NCBI GenBank assembly: GCA_002497685.1
Contig: DAEH01000048.1
Span: forward strand, 1 to 6,549
Origin: Euryarchaeota archaeon UBA169
Lineage (GTDB): Archaea; Thermoplasmatota; Poseidoniia; MGIII; CG-Epi1
Length of the DNA: 6,549 bases
Direction of reading: 5' to 3'
Shown: positions 1-5,245 of the stretch, in pieces
How positions within the stretch are numbered: the stretch's first letter is position 1
Layout of the letters: each line of letters starts with the position of its first letter
The notes under the pieces: model-generated
What the model saw: only the letters and a program-made list of their open reading frames with translations
What the model was told of the DNA's origin: nothing
Database searches by the model: none
Program-made: the position numbers and the translations under genes

Positions 1-363
1 GTAGCCCCTATTTTCACGGAATTTATATTGCCTTCACAAGGTGAAGAAGGCATCTCTATGGATTTCTCAGTTAAGGCAACTGACCCTGGGGATGATACAA
101 TAACTTACACTTTTGACTTTGGAGATGGAACTGCACAGTTACTTACACAGACAGGTAATGCAAGCCATAAATTCGCGTCAGGGGACTCTTTCGAGATTAT
201 AATTTGTGCAAAGGATGAAGATGGTGGAGAGACTTGCAGAACTGAAGTCATTCCAGTAGCTTTACTTGAGGAAATCGAAGATAGTGGATTACCTGGGTTT
301 GGTTTCTTAGGAGTAATATCAGCTCTTGGAGCTATAACACTTCTAAGACGTAGAACACACTAA
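1..363 (+). CDS. Secreted PKD-domain protein with PGF-CTERM-like anchor, 3' end only
   Basis: The reading frame is open from the first base, so this is the C-terminal 120 codons of a longer gene that starts outside the window. The visible part begins inside a PKD-like (immunoglobulin-fold) domain, with the family hallmark FDFGDG around visible residues 38-43 and a closing D-E-D-G-G turn. Two cysteines, in IIICAKD and GETCRTE, sit on what would be adjacent strands and could form a disulfide, which suits an exported protein. The end is a tripartite sorting signal: PGFGF, a hydrophobic stretch, then RRR close to the C-terminus. This matches PGF-CTERM signals, which are processed by archaeosortase A and replaced by a lipid anchor in haloarchaea and related groups; that fate is inferred here. 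The job is probably cell-surface adhesion or polymer binding, but the catalytic or binding part, if any, is off the window. Internal TTG or ATG codons at 28 and 58 are not credible starts because they would cut the PKD fold. Confidence 0.8.
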   Translation, partial: VAPIFTEFILPSQGEEGISMDFSVKATDPGDDTITYTFDFGDGTAQLLTQTGNASHKFASGDSFEIIICAKDEDGGETCRTEVIPVALLEEIEDSGLPGFGFLGVISALGAITLLRRRTH

Positions 364-376
364 GTAGTTTAACTAC
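364..376 (+). promoter_or_regulatory. Candidate radB promoter: TATA-like element inside a perfect inverted repeat
   Basis: GTAGTT-T-AACTAC is a perfect 6-base inverted repeat around a single central base. Its TTTAACTA core lies about 25 bases before the radB ATG, the position of an archaeal box A for a leaderless transcript. No Shine-Dalgarno sequence precedes the ATG, which agrees with leaderless expression. The repeat may be an operator overlapping the TATA box, or chance in AT-rich DNA. The match to a consensus box A is only moderate. Confidence 0.35.
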
Positions 377-394
377 GTTCGGAAATGTGGAACC

Positions 395-1048
395 ATGATT
401 CCACGGCTTCCATCCGATTGTGAAGGGGTTGACAAACTCTTAGCTGGAGGAATTGAACAAGGTACGGTCTCTCTTGTGTATGGGGAAGCTGGAACCGGTA
501 AGACAAGTTTAGCACTACAACTCTCACGAGAGGCAATCAAAGCTTATCCAGATCATGTTGTTTTATTTGTAGATACAGAGGGATTATCCTTAGAAAGAAT
601 GTCTCAAATCTTTGGAGACTGCGACGCTTCTAAATTACTAATGATTCGCCCTTCAAGTTTAACAGATTTGCATCAAACATTGACTAAAAAATTAGAAAAG
701 CATCCTAAAATCTCGTTAATCGTAGTTGATACAATCAATGCTTATGTTCGATTGTCTTATCTAAAGAATAGAGAGCTTTCTTCTCGCCAGTTTCTTGAGA
801 TGACTTCTATTCTTCAACCGTTAGCAGAGAAAGGCGATTACCCTGTACTAATTTCAGCACAAGTGTTTGAAAAAGACGGAGAGATAGGGCCTTATTTTGG
901 CAAATCATTAATGCATCTTTCTAAAACAATAATTCATTTGGAAAAGACAAAAAGAGCTGGCTTCAGGCAAATTAGATTGAAAAAGCATAGATCACTTCCG
1001 GAAGAGTTAGTGGAAAGTTTTGTTTTAACAAATAATGGGTTAGAGTAA
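395..1048 (+). CDS. radB: DNA repair and recombination protein RadB
   Basis: RadB is the euryarchaeal RecA/Rad51-family paralog that acts as a mediator beside the main recombinase RadA. It consists of the ATPase core without the N-terminal helix-hairpin-helix domain of RadA. The protein is 217 residues, close to the usual 210-240. It opens with a short conserved segment (P-S-D-C-E-G-V-D-K-L-L-A-G-G-I), followed by Walker A GEAGTGKT at residues 30-37 and Walker B LIVVD at 108-112. The DTEG near residue 60 is the typical acidic strand end after the P-loop. Later parts (PVLISAQVF, GKSLMHLSKTIIHLEK, RQIRLKKHRSLPEE) fit the RadB beta strands and the basic C-terminal region. The ATG is chosen because it gives the full family N-terminus and has a TATA-like element about 25 bases upstream. 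RadA, KaiC-like ATPases and bacterial RecA were considered; the small size and lack of an N-terminal domain favour RadB. It is 31 bases downstream of the PKD gene and probably transcribed on its own. Confidence 0.9.
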   Translation: MIPRLPSDCEGVDKLLAGGIEQGTVSLVYGEAGTGKTSLALQLSREAIKAYPDHVVLFVDTEGLSLERMSQIFGDCDASKLLMIRPSSLTDLHQTLTKKLEKHPKISLIVVDTINAYVRLSYLKNRELSSRQFLEMTSILQPLAEKGDYPVLISAQVFEKDGEIGPYFGKSLMHLSKTIIHLEKTKRAGFRQIRLKKHRSLPEELVESFVLTNNGLE

Positions 1049-1056
1049 ACTCAACT

Positions 1057-1064
1057 CTTTAATT
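1057..1064 (+). promoter_or_regulatory. Candidate TATA box of the M32 carboxypeptidase gene
   Basis: CTTTAATT is centred about 25 bases before the ATG at 1086, in the 37-base gap after radB. No Shine-Dalgarno sequence is present in front of the ATG, so a leaderless transcript is likely. The short gap also allows read-through from radB. Confidence 0.4.
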
Positions 1065-1085
1065 CTCCCATCATTCTATCAATTT

Positions 1086-2579
1086 ATGTCAGATTATGAG
1101 AATTTCATAGGCCGTGTCAAAGAATTGAGTATAATTGGTAGCCTTACTGGAATAATGGGCTGGGATCAGGAGACTATGATGCCACCTAAGGGAGGAAAAT
1201 TACGTTCAGAAACAATGGCTTTTCTATCTAGTCAAGCGCACTCTAGAATAACCGATCCAGAGATGGGAAAACTTATTTCATCTTTAGAATCCCAAGATTT
1301 AACTGAAGAGCAGGCAGCTAATGTTCGTGAAGTCAAACAATCTTATGATAAAGCGACTAAGCTTCCAGCAGATTTAGTTGAGGAAAAGGCAAGACACAAA
1401 TCAAATTCATTAAGAGTGTGGCAGGAAGCTAGATCAGAAGATGATTTTGGAAAGTTTCTCCCATATCTTGAAAAATCTGTTGAGTTAACACGTAAAACAG
1501 CTGAGCATTATGGTTATGACGATAATATTTACGATGCTTTGTTAGATATTTATGAATCTGGAATGACCGTTAAACAATTAGATCCTTTATTTTCAGGTTT
1601 ACGAGATGCCATTGTACCTTTAGTAAAAGCCGTAGGCGAAAGTCCGAATCAACCAGATACAAGTTTTTTGGATATTGGGCAATTCCCAGAAGAACAGCAG
1701 AGAGAATTTTCATTGAAAGTAGCAGAAGGAATAGGTTTTGATTTTGAAGCTGGAAGAATGGATACTTCAACTCATCCATTTTGTTCAGGGGCAGGCCCAA
1801 ATGACGTTCGTTTTACCACAAGATATGACGAAGAATTCCCATTTGGTTGTCTTTATGGAGTAATGCATGAAACCGGACATGGAACCTACGAACAAGGCTT
1901 GTTAGAGGAGCACGAAGGTACGCCAATGGGTCAAGCTGTTTCTCTTGGAGTTCATGAGTCACAATCAAGAATGTGGGAAAATATGGTTGGACGTAGTAGA
2001 GAATTTTGGCAATATTATTTAGAAGATTTCAAGAAATGCTTTCCACATTTACCAAGTGATTTAGATGTAGATACGATTCATAGAGCTGTAAATACAGTCA
2101 AACCGTCACTCATAAGAGTAGAATCAGATGAAGCAACATACAACCTTCACATAATGGTTAGATATGAAATTGAAAAACAATTAGTAAATGGCAATATTAA
2201 TGTTTCAGATTTACCTGACTTTTGGAATTCCAAGATGGAAGAATATTTGGGAGTAACTCCTCCAAATAATACAAAAGGAGTACTTCAGGACATACATTGG
2301 TCTATGGGTGCAATCGGCTATTTCCCAACATATACTCTCGGTAATTTGTATGCAGCACAACTCTACGATGCAGCACTTGCGGACGATCCAAGTATTCCTA
2401 GCAAAATAGCTAAGGGAGAATTTAGAGTATTATTAGATTGGATGAGGAATAATATTCACGTTCATGGTTCCAAATTAAAGCCTGCAGATTTGATTACAAA
2501 AGCCACAGGAAAAGAACCAAGTAGTGATGCTTTCATTCAATATTTGACTTCAAAATATTCTAAAATATATAATTTGTAA
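1086..2579 (+). CDS. Thermostable-type metallocarboxypeptidase, family M32 (carboxypeptidase Taq)
   Basis: M32 enzymes are cytoplasmic zinc (or cobalt) carboxypeptidases that remove C-terminal residues from peptides, with broad specificity. The 497 residues match the usual family length of about 500, so the gene is complete. The catalytic zinc motif HETGH is at residues 261-265, inside the family block MHETGHGTYEQG. The second signature, HESQSRMWEN, starts at residue 290 and supplies Glu291, expected to be the third metal ligand. Other family blocks are DVRFTTRYDE just before the zinc motif, RVESDEATYNLH from residue 344, and GYFPTYTLGN from residue 411. The N-terminus contains the expected helical cap with MGWDQETMMPPKG. 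There is no signal peptide. The ATG at 1086 starts the conserved N-terminal helix. Likely role: peptide recycling in a protein-degrading heterotroph. The gene ends 2 bases before the encoded CCA of the opposing tRNA gene. Identification is very secure; substrate preference is not visible. Confidence 0.95.
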   Translation: MSDYENFIGRVKELSIIGSLTGIMGWDQETMMPPKGGKLRSETMAFLSSQAHSRITDPEMGKLISSLESQDLTEEQAANVREVKQSYDKATKLPADLVEEKARHKSNSLRVWQEARSEDDFGKFLPYLEKSVELTRKTAEHYGYDDNIYDALLDIYESGMTVKQLDPLFSGLRDAIVPLVKAVGESPNQPDTSFLDIGQFPEEQQREFSLKVAEGIGFDFEAGRMDTSTHPFCSGAGPNDVRFTTRYDEEFPFGCLYGVMHETGHGTYEQGLLEEHEGTPMGQAVSLGVHESQSRMWENMVGRSREFWQYYLEDFKKCFPHLPSDLDVDTIHRAVNTVKPSLIRVESDEATYNLHIMVRYEIEKQLVNGNINVSDLPDFWNSKMEEYLGVTPPNNTKGVLQDIHWSMGAIGYFPTYTLGNLYAAQLYDAALADDPSIPSKIAKGEFRVLLDWMRNNIHVHGSKLKPADLITKATGKEPSSDAFIQYLTSKYSKIYNL

Positions 2580-2581
2580 AG

Positions 2582-2657
2582 TGGTAGCCCCGCTCGGATT
2601 TGAACCGAGGTCTCAGGCTCCAAAGGCCTGAATGATGGACCGCTACACTACGGGGCT
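2582..2657 (-). tRNA. tRNA-Gln, anticodon UUG, CCA end encoded
   Basis: On the minus strand the cloverleaf folds completely. The 7-base acceptor stem AGCCCCG/CGGGGCT is perfect (bases 2651-2657 with 2586-2592). The D arm starts GTGTAGCGGTCC and has a weak 3-base stem. The anticodon stem CAGGC/GCCTG is perfect with loop CTTTGGA, giving anticodon UUG. The variable region is 4 bases, and the T stem CTCGG/CCGAG is perfect with loop TTCAAAT. The discriminator base is A (2585) and CCA follows in the DNA (2584-2582). Without CCA the gene is 73 bases. No intron interrupts the anticodon loop. In most archaea this tRNA is first charged with glutamate and then amidated by GatDE; that step is known for the group, not seen here. 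The gene is transcribed towards the M32 peptidase gene and stops 2 bases from its stop codon. Confidence 0.96.
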
Positions 2658-2706
2658 GCATAGGTCTAGAGACCGGTGTCTTTAGAAATGTCCCCCGTAA
2701 GCAACA

Positions 2707-2715
2707 ATTAATAAA
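2707..2715. promoter_or_regulatory. Candidate TATA element usable in both directions (85-residue gene and tRNA-Gln)
   Basis: On the plus strand ATTAATAAA is centred about 27 bases before the ATG at 2738, which suits a leaderless transcript of the small gene. Read on the minus strand it is TTTATTAAT, a fair archaeal box A. It would start transcription near 2685 and give tRNA-Gln a leader of roughly 28 bases. A weaker minus-strand element (TTTCTAAAG, about 2682-2690) lies closer to the tRNA and is an alternative. Neither direction has been tested. Confidence 0.35.
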
Positions 2716-2737
2716 GGTCTCCTAGTGCATTAACAAT

Positions 2738-2995
2738 ATGACTGCAAGTGATAGATTTATGAAAAAGGTCAGTGATTTCTATAATGACCTAGGATATCCA
2801 GTTACTTGGGAAGGTGAAGGCTCTAAACGCAGTCTTGAAATTCAATTCAAAGCAGAGTCAGGTTATTTTACTTCTATGATTTTTTCACCTAGTGGTGACG
2901 ATATAATTGTCAAGGACGAGTGGGGTCGTGAACAGACAATAAAAGCTACAAAAGGAAACCTCGATATGATTAAATCTTGGTCAGAACACCGTTAA
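2738..2995 (+). CDS. Unrecognised small protein of 85 residues
   Basis: I do not recognise this family. The protein is soluble and mildly charged, with no cysteines, no signal peptide and no membrane segment. The pattern suggests an N-terminal helix (SDRFMKKVSDFYNDLGY), four or so beta strands (PVTWEGE, SLEIQFKAE, FTSMIFSP, DDIIVKDE) and a C-terminal helix (NLDMIKSWSEHR), a compact alpha-beta-alpha layout. It is probably real: the start is an ATG with a TATA-like element about 27 bases upstream, the frame fills the space between the tRNA and the next gene exactly, and the amino-acid composition is that of a folded protein. Its TAA stop overlaps the TAA stop of the opposing phosphoglycerate mutase gene in a shared TTAA. 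No function can be assigned; single-gene transcription is likely. Confidence 0.7.
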   Translation: MTASDRFMKKVSDFYNDLGYPVTWEGEGSKRSLEIQFKAESGYFTSMIFSPSGDDIIVKDEWGREQTIKATKGNLDMIKSWSEHR

Positions 2996-3639
2996 TTCGG
3001 CAATTTACTCATACTTTTTGAATTAGGTCTTGATTTAATCTCTAAATTAACAAGTTTTTTGTTTTCAAACTCGAAAATCCACGGTTCACACCATCCAATT
3101 TCGGTTTTTAGAATTTCTTTGGGAGTAAAATTTTTGAGAGCCATAACGATAGCTCTTATGCTGTTCCCGTGTGCGCTAACAATAATATTTTTCCCATCGT
3201 ATACCATAGGTAATATTTTGTCATTAAGATAAGGTATAACTCTGTCAGCAGTATCCTTCAACGACTCACCGCCGGGAGGAGGTATGTCATAGCTTCTTCT
3301 CCAAATTTGAACCTGTTCATCCCCAAATTTCTCGGCAGCTTCAGCCTTGTTCTGACCTACTAAATCTCCATAATCTCTTTCATTTAGAGCAACATCTTTT
3401 TCAATAGTTATGGATTCTTGTTTTATTCCTTTTAGAATAAGGTCTAAGGTATTATTTGCTCTTTTTAGTTCTGAAGTAAAAGCCATATCAAAATCAATTT
3501 CTTCAAGTAAACTAACTGCCTCTTTAGCCTCGCTTATTCCCTGTTCATTTAGATCTACATCTTTCCATCCTGTAAATCTATTTTGATCATTGTAAACAGA
3601 TAATCCGTGTCTCACCAAAATAAGTTTTCCACTATTCAT
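2992..3639 (-). CDS. gpmA: 2,3-bisphosphoglycerate-dependent phosphoglycerate mutase, short form
   Basis: This enzyme interconverts 3- and 2-phosphoglycerate in glycolysis and gluconeogenesis through a phosphohistidine. The catalytic His11 lies in LVRHG, followed by the family block NRFTGWKDVDL (20-30). Other active-site residues are visible: Arg60, Glu87 and Tyr90 in LNERDYG, Lys98, the Arg113-Arg114 pair in WRRSYDIPPPGGES, and the second histidine His156 in SAHGNS. The protein is 215 residues, against about 250 in E. coli GpmA; the roughly 26-residue segment before the GESL block is missing, as in short bacterial forms. Two oddities: Leu13 replaces the usual acidic or polar residue in RHG-E/Q-S, and the C-terminal block reads IGWCEPWIFEF where E. 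coli has a TGVP-type sequence. Most archaea use the cofactor-independent enzyme, so a bacterial origin is likely. The ATG is 2 bases after the stop of the MBL gene, so it is the last gene of that operon; no Shine-Dalgarno sequence precedes it. Confidence 0.92.
   Translation of the reverse strand: MNSGKLILVRHGLSVYNDQNRFTGWKDVDLNEQGISEAKEAVSLLEEIDFDMAFTSELKRANNTLDLILKGIKQESITIEKDVALNERDYGDLVGQNKAEAAEKFGDEQVQIWRRSYDIPPPGGESLKDTADRVIPYLNDKILPMVYDGKNIIVSAHGNSIRAIVMALKNFTPKEILKTEIGWCEPWIFEFENKKLVNLEIKSRPNSKSMSKLPN
3055..3065 (+). terminator. Possible poly-T terminator for the 85-residue gene
   Basis: TTTTTTGTTTT lies 60 bases after the stop codon of the small plus-strand gene, inside and antisense to the 3' end of gpmA. 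A shorter T run is at 3015-3019. Archaeal transcription often ends at such T tracts without a hairpin, so this would leave a 3' end antisense to gpmA. In AT-rich DNA such runs also occur by chance. Confidence 0.25.
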
Positions 3640-3641
3640 GT

Positions 3642-4628
3642 TTAGTTATATTTTTCTATTGAAGCTTGCCCATATTTAGGTAACGGCTGAGCATTTATTC
3701 CCAATTGTTTTTCAATCTCTTTTGCCAATTCTTTAGTTGAACCATGTACTGTGTAAACTTGCTTAGGATTACATTCTTCAACAAACTTCATTGTTCCACT
3801 AAAGTCAGAATGGTCGCTTATTGGAAAGCCTGCATCCACACTTCTTAATGCCCATTCGGAAAAAGCACACCACCCTGAAACCCTTGCAGTTTTAGCTCCT
3901 TTCTTCCTCATGTTCTGCACGGCCTCATCTTGTTTCTTTCCATTAGCAGCAGTAGTTGAAGTTACCAATAATTCAGCAGTTTTCTGTTCATTTTCAGTTA
4001 ATTCATTGTATGTGTTATATTCTAGATTAACTCCATTTTTTCTATAGATATCACTAACAGACGCTACAACATCAGATACAACTGGAGTTACTCCTCCAAG
4101 ATTTGCTGTTGCTATTACTTCCTGAGCTTTTCCTAAGGAATATGCTCCAATAATTGCACCTTCTTTTGCCGAGGTTGCCATAATCCAGGCTTGCAAATCA
4201 CTAAGAACTTCATTCCTATCAGGTAGAACCTGGTCAGGTTTTCCATAGGTTGATTCAACGATTAAGGTATCACAATCTTGTGGTTTAGCGATGCCAGCAG
4301 TTACAGTTCCATAAGGATTGTAATCGCCAGTATAGAGAACACCTTCACAATCAATCATTGCAGATCCTACAACATGTCCTGCAGAAACAAATTCTAATTC
4401 AAAGTCATTTATCTTGAATTTCTCATGAAAATTATGGGTAGTGGCCTCTTTAGATCCAGTACGCGCAATCATAACTTCTTTTGTGGGTTCAGTCATATGT
4501 GTTTTTGGTCTTAAATGGTCAGAATGTCCATGACTTACGGCACCATCGGGCCTTCCACTCGATGGATCTAAGTATATTGCTCTCTTATCTCTCTTTAAGC
4601 AGATGCCTTTGTAGTCAAATACTTCCAC
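3642..4628 (-). CDS. Metallo-beta-lactamase-fold nuclease of the beta-CASP / exonuclease type (COG1236-like)
   Basis: This is a predicted zinc-dependent nuclease acting on RNA or DNA. The MBL metal motif HGHSDH is at residues 33-38, the third-motif histidine is His85 in AGHVVGS, and the fourth-motif Asp is Asp102 in YTGDYN. The acidic residue of beta-CASP motif A is Glu125 in LIVESTYG. Near the C-terminus come SDHSDF (His273) and TVHGS (His295), equivalent to motifs B and C. The 328 residues make a compact protein, close in size and C-terminal pattern to ligase-associated DNA exonucleases and archaeal COG1236 proteins, and much smaller than the KH-domain CPSF-like archaeal nucleases. RNA versus DNA as substrate cannot be decided here. 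The start is GTG, overlapping the TAG stop of the upstream gene by one base; an AAGGTG Shine-Dalgarno sequence 7 bases before it supports this choice. Translation is therefore probably coupled to the zinc-ribbon gene. It is not an antibiotic-hydrolysing beta-lactamase. Confidence 0.87.
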   Translation of the reverse strand: MEVFDYKGICLKRDKRAIYLDPSSGRPDGAVSHGHSDHLRPKTHMTEPTKEVMIARTGSKEATTHNFHEKFKINDFELEFVSAGHVVGSAMIDCEGVLYTGDYNPYGTVTAGIAKPQDCDTLIVESTYGKPDQVLPDRNEVLSDLQAWIMATSAKEGAIIGAYSLGKAQEVIATANLGGVTPVVSDVVASVSDIYRKNGVNLEYNTYNELTENEQKTAELLVTSTTAANGKKQDEAVQNMRKKGAKTARVSGWCAFSEWALRSVDAGFPISDHSDFSGTMKFVEECNPKQVYTVHGSTKELAKEIEKQLGINAQPLPKYGQASIEKYN

Positions 4629-5152
4629 TAATTTACACCTTTTAGACTAAAAGAATATCTTGCAGGTTCTCTCCACCTATGTCCAGTTAGATATCCGCAT
4701 AATTTACAATTAAATCCTATTGCAACTTTTCCACCGTAAAGTGTTGCATTATGGACTTTTTTTAATGGGGAAGTACAAACAGGACATGGTTGGCCAGGGG
4801 CGGCAAACTCACCTCTGTGATGGGCATGGCCGCTTTGATCTTCACCAGCCCTAATTCTTCTCCATCTTTTTACAACAGGATCATATCCTAGACCTTGTCT
4901 TTTGAAAATATTTTCATCACTATCAGGTCCGGCACCTACAGAACGAGTTCTTATTCCTAATTTAATTTTTTTTGATTTAACAGCCACAACCCTCATTCTT
5001 TCAGCTGAAAGTTTGTATGTTTTATCTTCATCCTTAAGATATTTAATTACAAGTTTATGCATTTTAGTTTGTGTATCTATAGTTCCCCTACTTTTCAGAG
5101 TATTTACGACAGCTTCCACTATCGCTTTTTTAGTAGGTTTTCGATACTCCAT
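4628..5152 (-). CDS. Unassigned protein with N-terminal helical (winged-helix-like) part and C-terminal zinc ribbon
   Basis: From the ATG the protein has 174 residues. Residues 7-57 form a predicted helical region rich in Lys/Arg (KKAIVEAVVNTLKSRG, QTKMHKLVIKYLKDED, LSAERMRVVAVKS) that looks like a winged-helix or similar nucleic-acid-binding domain, with a strand (KKIKLGIRTRS) after it. A middle segment (84-115) is basic and rich in Trp, Arg and His. The end is a four-cysteine zinc ribbon, CPVC at 123-126 and CKLC at 149-152, finishing with GHRWREPARYSFSL. I do not recognise a named family. The layout suggests a DNA- or RNA-binding partner, perhaps of the nuclease encoded directly downstream, with which it shares one base. 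An upstream in-frame TTG at 5194 would add 14 residues; I prefer the ATG because a TATA-like element lies about 25 bases before it and would otherwise fall inside the coding region. First gene of a three-gene minus-strand operon. Confidence 0.8.
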   Translation of the reverse strand: MEYRKPTKKAIVEAVVNTLKSRGTIDTQTKMHKLVIKYLKDEDKTYKLSAERMRVVAVKSKKIKLGIRTRSVGAGPDSDENIFKRQGLGYDPVVKRWRRIRAGEDQSGHAHHRGEFAAPGQPCPVCTSPLKKVHNATLYGGKVAIGFNCKLCGYLTGHRWREPARYSFSLKGVN

Positions 5153-5172
5153 TACTACCCTATCAGAACTGA

Positions 5173-5180
5173 ATGTTAAA
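5173..5180 (-). promoter_or_regulatory. Candidate TATA box for the zinc-ribbon / MBL nuclease / gpmA operon
   Basis: On the minus strand TTTAACAT is centred about 25 bases before the ATG at 5152, matching a leaderless start; no Shine-Dalgarno sequence lies before that ATG. The spacing is the main reason to choose this ATG over the upstream TTG. The element is a moderate match to box A. Confidence 0.4.
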
Positions 5181-5200
5181 GCTTGTTGGACCAATAGTAG

Positions 5201-5210
5201 TTTTTATATT
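5201..5210 (+). promoter_or_regulatory. TATA box of the ArsR-like regulator gene
   Basis: TTTTTATATT is a good archaeal box A. Its centre predicts transcription from about 5232, leaving a short leader of about 14 bases that carries a Shine-Dalgarno sequence. It lies in the 93-base divergent promoter region shared with the minus-strand operon. Confidence 0.55.
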
Positions 5211-5230
5211 CCATTACAACAAAGGGTATA

Positions 5231-5243
5231 CAACCGGAGGTTG
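5231..5243 (+). promoter_or_regulatory. Shine-Dalgarno site inside an inverted repeat, before the ArsR-like gene
   Basis: CAACC-GGA-GGTTG is a perfect 5-base inverted repeat with a 3-base centre. It contains the Shine-Dalgarno sequence GGAGG (5236-5240), 5 bases before the ATG, which fixes the start of the regulator gene. As DNA the repeat could be an autoregulatory operator next to the transcription start. As RNA it could partly mask the ribosome site, if transcription starts far enough upstream to include the left arm. Confidence 0.5.
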
Positions 5244-5245
5244 AT

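Noticed and set aside
1570..1800. Minus-strand open frame of 76 codons
   Set aside because: It lies wholly inside the well-conserved M32 peptidase gene, shows no recognisable domain, and has the composition of a reverse-strand shadow.
3642..4628. Antibiotic-resistance metallo-beta-lactamase
   Set aside because: The acidic motif A residue in VESTYG, the SDHSD and TVHGS motifs, and the absence of a signal peptide point to a nuclease-type beta-CASP protein.
5153..5194. 14-residue N-terminal extension of the zinc-ribbon protein from a TTG codon
   Set aside because: It would cover the TATA-like element at 5173-5180 and uses a rare start, while the ATG at 5152 has correct leaderless spacing.
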